Source of the DNA: Rhodoferax sp. OV413
GTDB taxonomy: Bacteria > Pseudomonadota > Gammaproteobacteria > Burkholderiales > Burkholderiaceae_C
NCBI GenBank assembly: GCA_945861785.1
Contig: CAMAWD010000011.1
Location: 1 to 64,000 of the forward strand
Direction of reading: 5' to 3'
Length of the DNA: 64,000 bases
The notes under the pieces: model-generated
Told to the model about the DNA's origin: nothing
What the model saw: the letters and a program-made list of their open reading frames with translations, nothing else
Databases searched by the model: none
Program-made: the position numbers and the translations under genes
In this document: positions 51,991 through 60,900 of the stretch, in pieces
How the letters are laid out: every line of letters begins with the position of its first letter
Numbering within the stretch: position 1 is the stretch's first letter

Positions 51991-52136
51991 GGCTGGCTCA
52001 CGCGCCCTTTCTCCAGTGTGCGTGCATCGAGTTCGTGCAGCAGGGCCTGGCTTTGTGCATTGCGTGCCTGTGGCCGGTTGAGCCAAAGGCGGCGCACGGC
52101 GCCCTGCTGTTGGACCTCGATGCTGGTGTAGCTCAT
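51981..52136 (-). pseudogene. Enoyl-CoA hydratase N-terminal stub (51 residues), possible translational coupler
   Basis: The frame MSYTSIEVQQQGAVRRLWLN, then RPQARNAQSQALLHELDA, is the exact start of a crotonase-family protein (LNRPxxRNA motif). It then diverges and stops after 51 residues, so the active-site region is absent. Its ATG overlaps the CoA-transferase stop (ATGA at 52133-52136), and it ends 10 bases inside the dehydrogenase gene. The truncated frame is kept open and coupled at both ends, so it may survive as a translational bridge. Confidence 0.65.
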
Positions 52137-54319
52137 GCCAATGCTCCCAATATGGCTTGTGTATCGCGCCCCAGGCGGGGCCCCGGCCGCGGCACCGGCG
52201 ACGGCGTCAAGGGCAGGCGCACCGGGCTGGCGAGCACCGGGGATGGCATGCCTTCGTCCTCGGCCATGAACCAAAGGCCCCGCTCCTGCGTCTGCGGTGC
52301 GGTAACGACCTCGGCAATGCCGAGCACAGGCACGGCGGACCAACCGGCGGTGGCCAGCGCAGCGACCACGGCATCGCGCGGCCGCCCGGCGCACTCCAGC
52401 TGTGCCTGCAGACGCGCCGCGTCGGCGCCCGGGAAAGCCGCCAGCACGTGGCCATCCAAACACTGCAATACGCCGTGGGCCGGCGTGCGTCCCGGCGCTT
52501 CATTCCAGCCGGTCTGGGTGGCCCAGGCGCAGATATCCTGCATGGACAGATCCAGGTACTGCCCGTGTCCGGTCTGCGCGCGCGATTCGAGCGCGCCCAG
52601 CACGGCCGTGAGCCCGAATGCCGCGCCCATCACGTCGGCCATCGATGGGCCGGTCTTCAAGGGCATGCCGTCGATGCGGGTCAGATCCATCAAGCCTGAC
52701 ATGGCCTGGATGACGGTGTCGAACGCAGGCCGGCCCGGGTACAGCGAGTCCAGGCCGAAACCGGAGATCGAGCAATAGACAAGACGGGGATTGAGCGCCA
52801 ACAGCACGTCCGGCCCATAACCCTTGCGCGCCAGCGCACCCGGGCGCAGGTTCTCGATCAGCACATCGGACCTGGAAACCAGTTGAAGCAGCACCTGTCG
52901 CCCCTCTTCGGATGCCATGTCCAGGGCCAGCGATCGCTTGTCAGCGTTCTGGAACGTGAAGAACACACCCTGCCCGTTGCGCGCCGGCGGCCAGCGCCGC
53001 ACAGCCTCGCCGTCGGGCGGCTCGACCTTGATGACTTCGGCGCCCAAAGCCGCCAGCAGGCGAGAGGCCACCGGTGCAGTGGTGTAGTGCCCGATCTCGA
53101 GCACGCGGATGCCTGCCAGAGGCGGCCTGGGCGGCGGATCGCACCGGGCAAGTGCCCGGGGGGCTCGCACCAGTGCCCGGACCTGTGCGCGATCTGCGTC
53201 CTTTGCGCTCACGCTGGCCAGCACCCGGCCCGGCGTACCGGTCATGCGAAACGGTGAGCCCGGCAACTTGATGGCGCGGCCACTGGCCGGGTCGAGCGCA
53301 TCGAACACCATGTGCCGATGCTGCAGATTGGCTTCCCGCGGATACCCGTCCAAAGGTGCGACCGGGCCACAGGGAATGCCCTGCGCGGCCAACAGCGCCA
53401 CGCACTGCGCGATCTCGCGTGCGCTGGTCCAGGCCTGCACGATCGCGTCGACCTCTCGCGCATGGGCGACGCGCTGCGCGTTCTTCGCCAGATGGGCAGG
53501 CGACTCCTGCCCAGGGGGGTACATCAGTGCGCACAGACGCTGCCACTGCTCGTCGTTGCCGGCGCACAGCAGCACCCAGCCGTCGCTGGCGCGGTAGACG
53601 TTCCAGGGCGCGGCCATGGTGTGGCGGTTTCCCACGCGCGTCGCGGCAGCACCGGACATCCCGCACATGGCAGGTGCAAGAAACGAGGTCATGGCGCTGA
53701 AGGCCACGTCGTAAAGCGCGATCTCCACCGGCGAAGCCATGCCGTCGCGGCGCTGGCGCAGCGCGGCCAGGACGCCGGCGGCCGCGTAGATGCCGGCCAG
53801 TTGCTCGACGAGCGGCAGTGCGATCGCACGCGGCGGGCCGTCGCTGGCGCCGGTGCATTCCATCACACCGGTCAGTGCCTGGATCTGTTCATCGGTGGCG
53901 GCAGGGCCCGGGCGCATCGACAACGGGCCGGACGACCCGAATGCAGTGACGTCGCAGACGACCGCACCCTTCGGCATGCCGGCCCACGGCGATGCGCCAT
54001 ACGCGGCGGTGTCGGCGTCGCCGGAGAGCAGCAGAACGTCGCAGCCCGCGGCCAGTGTTTGCAGCAACGCGCACTCAGCGGCATCGCGAAGGTCCACCGC
54101 AAGGCTCAGCTTGCCGGCTGCGAACTGTTCACGGCAGGCCCACTTCGGCTGGCCAAACTCCCCAGGGCGGGCGGCTTCGACGAAGATGACGGTCGCACCG
54201 AGCTGGCCCAGCAGCGAGCCAGCGACCGACGCGCCCACGCGGGCGCCGAATTCGACCACGACGATGCCATCCAGGGCGCTGGCATCCGCGCCCGGGGCGT
54301 GCTGCGGGATGTGGGCCAT
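52133..54319 (-). CDS. Tandem fusion of two CaiB/BaiF CoA-transferase domains
   Basis: A 728-residue protein made of two full class III CoA-transferase-like domains. The first (about 15-390) starts LDGIVVVEFGARVGASVAGS and has VEIALYDVAFSAM with an Asp at the nucleophile position. The second (about 395-728) starts LAGIRVLEIGHYTTAPVASR and has GQYLDLSMQDICAW, again with Asp, plus VEPPDGEAVRRWPP. Class III enzymes normally work as interlocked homodimers of ~400-residue chains. This fusion would form the dimer within one chain, with two different active sites. The N-terminal domain has a shorter substrate region and may be structural. Confidence 0.85.
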   Translation of the reverse strand: MAHIPQHAPGADASALDGIVVVEFGARVGASVAGSLLGQLGATVIFVEAARPGEFGQPKWACREQFAAGKLSLAVDLRDAAECALLQTLAAGCDVLLLSGDADTAAYGASPWAGMPKGAVVCDVTAFGSSGPLSMRPGPAATDEQIQALTGVMECTGASDGPPRAIALPLVEQLAGIYAAAGVLAALRQRRDGMASPVEIALYDVAFSAMTSFLAPAMCGMSGAAATRVGNRHTMAAPWNVYRASDGWVLLCAGNDEQWQRLCALMYPPGQESPAHLAKNAQRVAHAREVDAIVQAWTSAREIAQCVALLAAQGIPCGPVAPLDGYPREANLQHRHMVFDALDPASGRAIKLPGSPFRMTGTPGRVLASVSAKDADRAQVRALVRAPRALARCDPPPRPPLAGIRVLEIGHYTTAPVASRLLAALGAEVIKVEPPDGEAVRRWPPARNGQGVFFTFQNADKRSLALDMASEEGRQVLLQLVSRSDVLIENLRPGALARKGYGPDVLLALNPRLVYCSISGFGLDSLYPGRPAFDTVIQAMSGLMDLTRIDGMPLKTGPSMADVMGAAFGLTAVLGALESRAQTGHGQYLDLSMQDICAWATQTGWNEAPGRTPAHGVLQCLDGHVLAAFPGADAARLQAQLECAGRPRDAVVAALATAGWSAVPVLGIAEVVTAPQTQERGLWFMAEDEGMPSPVLASPVRLPLTPSPVPRPGPRLGRDTQAILGALA

Positions 54320-54328
54320 CTGCCGCCC

Positions 54329-55321
54329 CTACTCCAGCTTCAGGCCCAGGTCCTTGATGATGGGAGCCCAGGTGGTGGTCTGCTCCTCCACCATCTTGCG
54401 CGCCTCGGGGAGCGTGGTGCGGGTGGGGACGAAAGAAAGGCTTTGCATGCGTTCCACCACCTCCTTGTCCTGCAGCACGCGGTCCAGCGCGCCGTGCAGG
54501 CGCTCGACAATCTCGCGTGGCGTCTTGGAGGACACCGCCAGCACATACCCGACTCCGCCGTTGACGCCCTTCATGCCCATGTCTTCCATCACCGGCACGT
54601 CGCGCAGCAACGGATTGCGCTTGACGCTGGCCACCAGCACCGGCCGTACGACGCCACCGTCGACCTGCCCCTTGACGCCACCGATGGCCATCGAGGCGGC
54701 ATCGATATTGCCACCCAGCAGATCGTTCACGGCCGGTGCGGTCCCCTTGTAGGCCACGTGCGTGACCGGGAAGTTGTTGAGCTTGCCCAGGGTCAGGATC
54801 ACCAGGTGGCCGGCGCCGCCGACACCGCCGGAGCCGACATTGATGCCGCCGGAGCGCGTCCGTGCCATGGCCACCAGGTCCGCAAAGCTGCGCACCGGTG
54901 AGTCCTTGCGCACGATGATGATGCTCGGCGTCTCGGCGACACCGCCGATGTAGGTCAGGTCTTCCATCGGGTCGTAACCCAGGTTCTGCGCCATCAAGGT
55001 GAAGGTGCCCACCGTGGTCGGCATGATGCCGATCGTGTAGCCGTCGGGCGCTGCGCGCGCCACCGAGCGGTTGCCCACGTTGCCGGAGGCACCAGGGCGG
55101 TTCTCGATGATGACCGGCTGGCCGAGTTGCTCCGACAGCTTGTTCTGGATGGCGCGCACGATGTTGTCGGTGGTGCCGCCCGGCGTGTAGGGCACCACCA
55201 GCGTGATGGCTCTGGACGGATAGGCCTGGGCGCGCGCCGGCAGCACCCTGGCCGCGCCAAGGGCGACCGCCATGGTGGACAGGCGCTGGAACGCGGCGCG
55301 GCGATTGAGATGGTTGGACAT
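54329..55321 (-). CDS. Bug-family (TctC-like) periplasmic binding protein
   Basis: A 330-residue protein starting at the ATG at 55319-55321. The N-terminus MSNHLNRRAAFQRLSTMAVA has an RR pair before the hydrophobic run, hinting at Tat export. Bug marks are YPSRAITLVVPYTPGGTTDN, RPGASGNVGNRSVARAAPDG and VGSGGVGGAGHLVILTLGKL...HVAYKGTAPAVNDLLGG. It lies within the beta-oxidation-like operon between the MaoC gene and the fused CoA-transferase. That suggests the same compound is captured, activated and degraded. Confidence 0.9.
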   Translation of the reverse strand: MSNHLNRRAAFQRLSTMAVALGAARVLPARAQAYPSRAITLVVPYTPGGTTDNIVRAIQNKLSEQLGQPVIIENRPGASGNVGNRSVARAAPDGYTIGIMPTTVGTFTLMAQNLGYDPMEDLTYIGGVAETPSIIIVRKDSPVRSFADLVAMARTRSGGINVGSGGVGGAGHLVILTLGKLNNFPVTHVAYKGTAPAVNDLLGGNIDAASMAIGGVKGQVDGGVVRPVLVASVKRNPLLRDVPVMEDMGMKGVNGGVGYVLAVSSKTPREIVERLHGALDRVLQDKEVVERMQSLSFVPTRTTLPEARKMVEEQTTTWAPIIKDLGLKLE

Positions 55322-55365
55322 GGTGTGACTCCCAAGGTTGGCTTGCGCGGTTTGAAATGTGGTGG

Positions 55366-56226
55366 TCAGTGCCCGGCGATGTCGCATTCGCCATGGTCGA
55401 GGACCACCGCGCTGCGCTCGGGTACCCGGCAGCGGAAGCGCACGTGTGTGGCGTCCACCCAGATGTCTGTCTCGATGCGGTCGCCGGGATACACGACCGC
55501 GGTGAAACGTGTGCCGAAGCTCTTCATGCGCGCCGGATCGTAGTCGCAGACACCCGCCAGCACCTCGCGACAGGCAATCCCGAGCGTTGCGGAACCATGC
55601 AGGATAGGCCCCTTGAAGCCCATCTGGCGGGCGATTTCGGGGTCGCCATGGATGACGTTGCGGTCGCCCGTAAGCCGGTACAGCAGCGCCTGCCACGGCA
55701 GGGTGTGGGTCACGCGCACCAGGTCGGGCGCGCGCACGGGCATGGGTTGCGCGGTGTTTTGCAGCGAGGCGCCAGAGCCGATGCCGCCGTCGCCCCGCGC
55801 GAAATACAGGTTGTGGACGTCATACAGCGGCGTGCCATCCCGCAGGCGCACACGCGTGTCGGTCTCGATCAGCAGCCCCTTGGCCGGACCCTTGTCGTAG
55901 ACCTCGCACACGCGATGGTCGGCCAGCACCTCGGCGGCTGGGGGCAGTGGCCGGTGCAGCGTCAGCTTTTGCGCGCCGTGCAGCATCTTGGGAACGTCCA
56001 GGCCGATGTCGTAGATCAGGTTGTGGCGCGCCACGGTCACGGCCTGGGTGGGCACGGAGCGCAATGTGCCGCGGCGATCGTAGACGAAGTCCAGTTCGCG
56101 CGTGTCGAAGGGGTCGCGTCCCATGCCCACGGCCAGGCCATAGAGCATGCTGTCGCGTTCGGTGTAGGCATGGGCGACGTCGCTGGCGCTCTGCGCCATC
56201 AGGAAGTCGTAGGTGATGGATGGCAT
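55366..56226 (-). CDS. MaoC-type double hot-dog enoyl-CoA hydratase
   Basis: A 286-residue protein starting at the ATG at 56224-56226 (MPSITYDFLMAQSASDVAHA). It has an N-terminal pseudo-domain and a C-terminal hydratase-2 domain. The catalytic motif YRLTGDRNVIHGDPEIARQM, followed by GFKGPILHG, has the expected Asp, Asn and His. This is the arrangement of the R-specific hydratase of peroxisomal MFE-2. It would hydrate the product of the dehydrogenase pair encoded directly upstream. Confidence 0.9.
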   Translation of the reverse strand: MPSITYDFLMAQSASDVAHAYTERDSMLYGLAVGMGRDPFDTRELDFVYDRRGTLRSVPTQAVTVARHNLIYDIGLDVPKMLHGAQKLTLHRPLPPAAEVLADHRVCEVYDKGPAKGLLIETDTRVRLRDGTPLYDVHNLYFARGDGGIGSGASLQNTAQPMPVRAPDLVRVTHTLPWQALLYRLTGDRNVIHGDPEIARQMGFKGPILHGSATLGIACREVLAGVCDYDPARMKSFGTRFTAVVYPGDRIETDIWVDATHVRFRCRVPERSAVVLDHGECDIAGH

Positions 56227-56239
56227 CGGAATGTCCTTG

Positions 56240-57496
56240 TCAGTTTCGGCTGGTGGGGATGCGGTTGAACGGCAGGCCCTTGTCGACCCGCAGGTCGGCC
56301 GGCAGGCCCAGCACCTGCTCGGCCAGGATGTTGCGCTGGATCTCGGCCGTACCACCGCCCACACGGATCGCAGGCGCGCTCAGCAGCATCTTCTGGAACG
56401 AGCGCGCGGTGTGTCCGTCCTCGATCACCGCACCGGCCGGCCCCAGCAAGTCGAGCGCGAACGCGCACACCTCCTGTGCCAGCTCGCCAGCCACCAGTTT
56501 GCCGATCGAATTCTCAGGGCCGGGTGGCTTGCCGCTGGACAGCGCCGAGAGTGTTCTCGCCATGGTCCACTGCAGACCGCGCGAGCGTGCCACCCAGGTC
56601 GCCAGGCGCGTGCGCACTGCCGGGTCATCGATCGGCCTGCCATCATGGGTCTGCAGTTCACAGCAAAGATCGAAGAGTTCGGGCACGCCGGTGGGGATGG
56701 CGGCGGCCAGGTGCAGCCGTTCATGCATCAAGGTCGTCAGCGCCACCTTCCAGCCACCACCGACGGGGCCGATGCGCTGCGCATCCGGCACCCGGGCGCC
56801 ACTGAAGAAGACCTCGCTGAAGTGCCGCTCGCCGGTCATCGAGCGGATGCGCCGCACCTCGACACCGGGCGAGCGCATGTCGATGGCGAACATGGTGAGT
56901 CCTTCGTGCTTGGCCACCGTCGCATCGGTGCGTGCCAGCAGCAGGCCAAGATCGGCCAGGTGCGCATGGGTGGTCCAGATCTTCTGGCCGTCGACGCGCC
57001 AGCCGTCGCCCTCGCGCTGCGCCCGCGTGCGCAGACCGGCCAGGTCGGAGCCGCCCGACGGTTCCGAGAACAGCTGGCACCAGACCTCTTCGCCCGAGAC
57101 GATGGGCCGCAGCCAGCGCTGCTTCTGCGCCTCGGTGCCATGGGTGATCAGGGTCGGCCCGGCCATGCCGTGGCCGACGACGAAGAGGTTTGAGAGCTGC
57201 GCGTAGGCCCCCTCCTCCTGCTGCCAGACCACGCGTTCGATCGGCGATGCGCTGCGCCCGCCATACTCCGCCGGCCAGTGGATGCAGGCCCAGCCATGCG
57301 CGGCCTTGCGGCCTTGCCAGGCCTTGCTTTCGGCCACCTCGTCCAGTCCAGGCAGGTGCGGCAGGTGCACACTGGAGGTGGTCTGGGCCGCACTCGCGGC
57401 CAGGGCGTCGTGCAGCACCACCGGCGCGTGAACAGCCAGCCAGTCGCGTGCCTGGGAACGAAACACCGCTTCGTCTGCCGAGTCGTCAAAGTCCAT
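56240..57496 (-). CDS. Acyl-CoA dehydrogenase, large-subunit type
   Basis: A 418-residue acyl-CoA dehydrogenase. It has GWACIHWPAEYGGRS, the loop CQLFSEPSGGSDLAGLRTRA, KIWTTHAHLADLGLLLARTD and late RVGGGTAEIQRNILAEQVLG. It overlaps the small-subunit gene upstream by 11 bases. With that gene it forms the second dehydrogenase pair of the minus operon. Confidence 0.88.
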   Translation of the reverse strand: MDFDDSADEAVFRSQARDWLAVHAPVVLHDALAASAAQTTSSVHLPHLPGLDEVAESKAWQGRKAAHGWACIHWPAEYGGRSASPIERVVWQQEEGAYAQLSNLFVVGHGMAGPTLITHGTEAQKQRWLRPIVSGEEVWCQLFSEPSGGSDLAGLRTRAQREGDGWRVDGQKIWTTHAHLADLGLLLARTDATVAKHEGLTMFAIDMRSPGVEVRRIRSMTGERHFSEVFFSGARVPDAQRIGPVGGGWKVALTTLMHERLHLAAAIPTGVPELFDLCCELQTHDGRPIDDPAVRTRLATWVARSRGLQWTMARTLSALSSGKPPGPENSIGKLVAGELAQEVCAFALDLLGPAGAVIEDGHTARSFQKMLLSAPAIRVGGGTAEIQRNILAEQVLGLPADLRVDKGLPFNRIPTSRN

Positions 57497-58616
57497 GCGT
57501 GCGGCCCTCCGGGTGGGTGCGACGGTCCCGCAGCTGTTCGATCAAACGGTCCTGCCATTGTGCGAGGCCCCCCAGGCTTACACCCAGCAGGTGGGCGCGC
57601 CGGTAGTAGAGATGGCAGTCCATGTCCCAGGTGAAGCCCATGCCGCCATGGATCTGGATGTTCTCTGCGGCGCATTGGCGAAAGGCCTGGGTCGCGCTCA
57701 CGCGTGCTGCGGCCGCCGCCTCGGGCAGTTCCACCGCGCCATGGGCCAGGGCCCAGGCGGCGTAGTAGCAGTTGGAGCGCGCCAACACGAGCGAGACGTA
57801 CATGTCGGCCAGCTTGTGCTTGATGGCCTGGAAGGAGCCAATCGGCCGCCCGAAGGCATGGCGTTCCAGCGCGTAGTCGCGCGCCATCTCGAGCGCGCGA
57901 TCGCCACCGCCGATCTGCTCGAAGGCCGCGAGCACGGCGGCGCGGTCCAGTACACGCTGCAACAGCGGCCAGCCATCAGCGCACAGCAATTCCGCATGCA
58001 CGCCGTGCAGGTCGATACGCGCCTGGCCCCGTGTGGGGTCGAGCGACTCCAGCGGCGCGCGCACCACGCCGGGTGCGTCGAGCCGGACAATGAACAGCGC
58101 GATGCCCGTGCCAGTGCGCGCAGCGACGATCGCGATGTCTGCACAGGCACCGTCGAGCACCGGCCATTTGCTGCCGCTCAACACACCTTCCTCGGCGACG
58201 GTGGCAACTGCGGCCGGGCCCAGCTTGCCTGGCCCTTCGGCCAGGCCCAGGCAGGCGATGCATTTGCCGCTGGCCAGGGCGGGCAGATACAGCATCTTTT
58301 GCGCCTGTGTTCCAGCCGCCAGGATCAGTTCGGCGCCGAGGCAGATCGAGGATGCGAACGGCACCGGCGCCAGGGCCCGCCCCAGCTCCTCGGCGATCAC
58401 GCACAGCTCCAAGTAGCCCGCCCCGGTACCACCATAGGCCTCGGGAATCGCCGCCGCGAGCAGCCCCAGTTCGCCCAGTGTGGCCCACAGGTGCCGGTCG
58501 AGTGGCAAGCCCGCCTCGAGCACCTCGCGAATCCTGGCTGGCGAACTCAGGTCCGCGAGAACCTTGCGCACCTCGTCCTTGAGCCGCAGCTGATCGGGAG
58601 AGAAGTCAAGGTTCAT
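57486..58616 (-). CDS. Acyl-CoA dehydrogenase, small-subunit type
   Basis: A 376-residue protein (MNLDFSPDQLRLKDEVRKVL). It has LGLLAAAIPEAYGGTGAGYL, FGRPIGSFQAIKHKLADMYV and NIQIHGGMGFTWDMDCHLYY. It partners the overlapping large subunit. It starts 6 bases after the Bug gene stop in the same operon. Confidence 0.87.
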   Translation of the reverse strand: MNLDFSPDQLRLKDEVRKVLADLSSPARIREVLEAGLPLDRHLWATLGELGLLAAAIPEAYGGTGAGYLELCVIAEELGRALAPVPFASSICLGAELILAAGTQAQKMLYLPALASGKCIACLGLAEGPGKLGPAAVATVAEEGVLSGSKWPVLDGACADIAIVAARTGTGIALFIVRLDAPGVVRAPLESLDPTRGQARIDLHGVHAELLCADGWPLLQRVLDRAAVLAAFEQIGGGDRALEMARDYALERHAFGRPIGSFQAIKHKLADMYVSLVLARSNCYYAAWALAHGAVELPEAAAAARVSATQAFRQCAAENIQIHGGMGFTWDMDCHLYYRRAHLLGVSLGGLAQWQDRLIEQLRDRRTHPEGRTHGL

Positions 58617-58622
58617 CGCCGG

Positions 58623-59588
58623 CTAATCGAACTTGATGCCGTCTTCCTGCACCGCCTTGCGGAACACCTCGTATTCGCTCCGGTGAATCGACCCGAGCTC
58701 TGCCGGCGTGGAGATCACAGGCTCGAACCCCAACTGCTCCAAACGGTCGCGAATTTCAGCACCGGCAACGGCGGCGCGCAGCGCCTGGTTGATGCGGTCT
58801 ACCTCCGCCGTCGGCATGCCGGCCGGGCCATACAGGCCAGCCCACGGTGAGACACTGATCTGCGCGCCGGCCTCCTTGCTCGTGACCACCCCGGGCATCG
58901 TCGGGCTGCGGGAGTCGCGCAGAGACATCAAGGCACGGAACTTGCCATCCTGCACAAAGCCGCGAACGCCGGCAGCGGTGCCGAACATCATGTGCACGCG
59001 ATCGCCCATCAGGTCGGTCATGGCGGGCGCATCACCTTTGTAAGGCACGTGTTCCATGTCGAGCTTGTACTGGCGCAGGAACTGGATCGCGGCGAGACGT
59101 GCCGTGCTGTGGCTGCTGGCGTAGTTGAGCTTGCCCGGACGGGCGCGCACGTATTCGACGAACTCGGCGACCGTCCGGGCAGGCACCCCGGGCGCGGTCA
59201 CCATGACCATGGTGAAACGACCCAGGCTCGCCACCGGAGTGAAATCCTTGAAAGGATCGTAAGGAACGGTGGTCTTGCGCAGCACCGGCGTGGCAATCAT
59301 CGAGTTGCCGGAACCGAAATACAGCGTCAGCCCATCCGGCGCCGACTTCGCCGTCAGATCGGCCGCGATGATGCCATCCCCGCCCGGCTTGTTGTCCACG
59401 ACGACGGGTTGCCCGAGCTGCTGTGACAAGCTCTGTGCAATGACACGCAGCACGATGTCGGAGCCGCCACCGGCCGTGAAGCCGAGGATGAGGCGGATCG
59501 GCCTGTTGGCCGTCTGCGCCAAAACGGGGACGGCGCAGAAGCCGGCACCGGCGACGGTGAGCAATTGGAGGACGAGGCGTCTGTTCAT
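58623..59588 (-). CDS. Bug-family (TctC-like) periplasmic binding protein
   Basis: A 321-residue protein (MNRRLVLQLLTVAGAGFCAV), with a signal peptide ending near VLAQ and an RR pair at the very start. Bug marks are NRPIRLILGFTAGGGSDIVL, KPGGDGIIAADLTAKSAPDG and YASSHSTARLAAIQF...HVPYKGDAPAMTDLMGD. It overlaps the hydroxyacid oxidase stop by 4 bases (59585-59588), giving direct coupling of a receptor to an enzyme. Confidence 0.9.
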   Translation of the reverse strand: MNRRLVLQLLTVAGAGFCAVPVLAQTANRPIRLILGFTAGGGSDIVLRVIAQSLSQQLGQPVVVDNKPGGDGIIAADLTAKSAPDGLTLYFGSGNSMIATPVLRKTTVPYDPFKDFTPVASLGRFTMVMVTAPGVPARTVAEFVEYVRARPGKLNYASSHSTARLAAIQFLRQYKLDMEHVPYKGDAPAMTDLMGDRVHMMFGTAAGVRGFVQDGKFRALMSLRDSRSPTMPGVVTSKEAGAQISVSPWAGLYGPAGMPTAEVDRINQALRAAVAGAEIRDRLEQLGFEPVISTPAELGSIHRSEYEVFRKAVQEDGIKFD

Positions 59589-60847
59589 GGTGAGGCAGTG
59601 TTATGCGATGCGGTAGCTCCGGCTGTGCCGCCGTGGCGTTGTACTGATGCGATGCAATGGGCACCGCCGGTGCCCGCTGCGCCCGGCCCCGTCCACAGAA
59701 AGTCGCTGCCAAGCTCCTCGATGCGGGAGCACCCCAGTTGCCCCAGCACACGCAGGCTCTCCTCGGCCAGGATCTCGAACGCGCGCGTGGCGCCGGCCTG
59801 CCCGGCCACGGCCACGCCCCACAGCGGCGCACGCCCGACCAGCACCGCCCTCGCACCCAGCGCAAGGGCCTTGATGACATCGCTGCCACGCATCACGCCG
59901 CCGTCCATGAAGACCTCGGCGCGATGCCCGATACGCTCGACGATGTCAGGCAGCGCAAAAAGCGGCGGCATGGATGCGTCCAGGTTGCGCCCGCCGTGGT
60001 TGGACACGACCACTGCGTCCGCCCCACAAGACACCGCCTCGTGCGCATCGTCCGGGTTCAGGATGCCCTTGACGATGAGCGGCCCCTTCCAGATCTGGCG
60101 CAGCGTGCGCAGGTCGTCCCATGTCAACGCGTCGTTCTTGGGCAGGGCGCTGCGGCCCTTGGGCGCGGCCGTCATCGAGCGCTGCAGCACCTCCGGAAAA
60201 TTCTCGAAACGCGGCATGCCGGTGGTCAGCATGTAGCGCAGGATGACGGAGACCAGCCACGGCGCGTGCAGGGCGATGTCCAGCGCGTTGCGGCGGTTGA
60301 GTCGAAACGGCAGCATGAAACCGTTGCGCACATTGCATTCGCGGTTGGGTGCCACGGCCGTGTCGAGCGTCACCATCAGGGCCTCGAAACCGGCCGCCTG
60401 CACGCGCTTCACCAGATCGTGCGACATCGTGCGGTCGGGCCACATGTAGAGCTGGAACCAGAGCCGGCCAGGCGCGGACGCGGCGATGCGCTCGATCGAT
60501 GTGAGCGACACGGTGGACAGGGTGAAGGGAACGCCCGCAGCCGCAGCAGCCTTGGCCAGCGCGATCTCGCCGTCATGCCACATCAAGCCTGCCGCGCCGG
60601 TGGGCGCCATGACCAGCGGCATGGCCGAGGGTCGACCGAGGATGTTGCAGGCCAGGCTGCGCCCGGAGACGTTGCGCAAAACCTTGGGTCGCAGCATGAA
60701 AGCCTCGAAGGCCGTGCGGTTGTTCAATATCGCGCGGTCATCCTCGGCGCCCCGTTCGATGAACTCGAAAAATCCCTTGGGCAAGCGGCGGCGCGCGCGC
60801 GCACGCAGATCGGCAATATTGAGCAATCGGGAATCTACGCCGGACAT
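59585..60847 (-). CDS. FMN-dependent 2-hydroxyacid oxidase/dehydrogenase
   Basis: A 420-residue TIM-barrel flavoenzyme (MSGVDSRLLNIADLRARARR). It belongs to the lactate/mandelate dehydrogenase and glycolate oxidase family. Visible marks are the FMN-site region MPLVMAPTGAAGLMWHD, FTLSTVSLTSIERIA, LWFQLYMW (Gln/Tyr), the catalytic VVSNHGGRNLDAS (His, Arg) and FMN-phosphate loop MRGSDVIKALALGARAVLVGR. It would oxidise an L-2-hydroxyacid to the 2-keto acid. It is the first intact gene of the minus operon. A decayed paralogue lies at 36991-37440. Confidence 0.9.
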   Translation of the reverse strand: MSGVDSRLLNIADLRARARRRLPKGFFEFIERGAEDDRAILNNRTAFEAFMLRPKVLRNVSGRSLACNILGRPSAMPLVMAPTGAAGLMWHDGEIALAKAAAAAGVPFTLSTVSLTSIERIAASAPGRLWFQLYMWPDRTMSHDLVKRVQAAGFEALMVTLDTAVAPNRECNVRNGFMLPFRLNRRNALDIALHAPWLVSVILRYMLTTGMPRFENFPEVLQRSMTAAPKGRSALPKNDALTWDDLRTLRQIWKGPLIVKGILNPDDAHEAVSCGADAVVVSNHGGRNLDASMPPLFALPDIVERIGHRAEVFMDGGVMRGSDVIKALALGARAVLVGRAPLWGVAVAGQAGATRAFEILAEESLRVLGQLGCSRIEELGSDFLWTGPGAAGTGGAHCIASVQRHGGTAGATASHNTASP

Positions 60848-60900
60848 GGCAGAGTTGACAGTCGCATAACAATCAGGGGTGGTTCACACGCAATGGCGGC

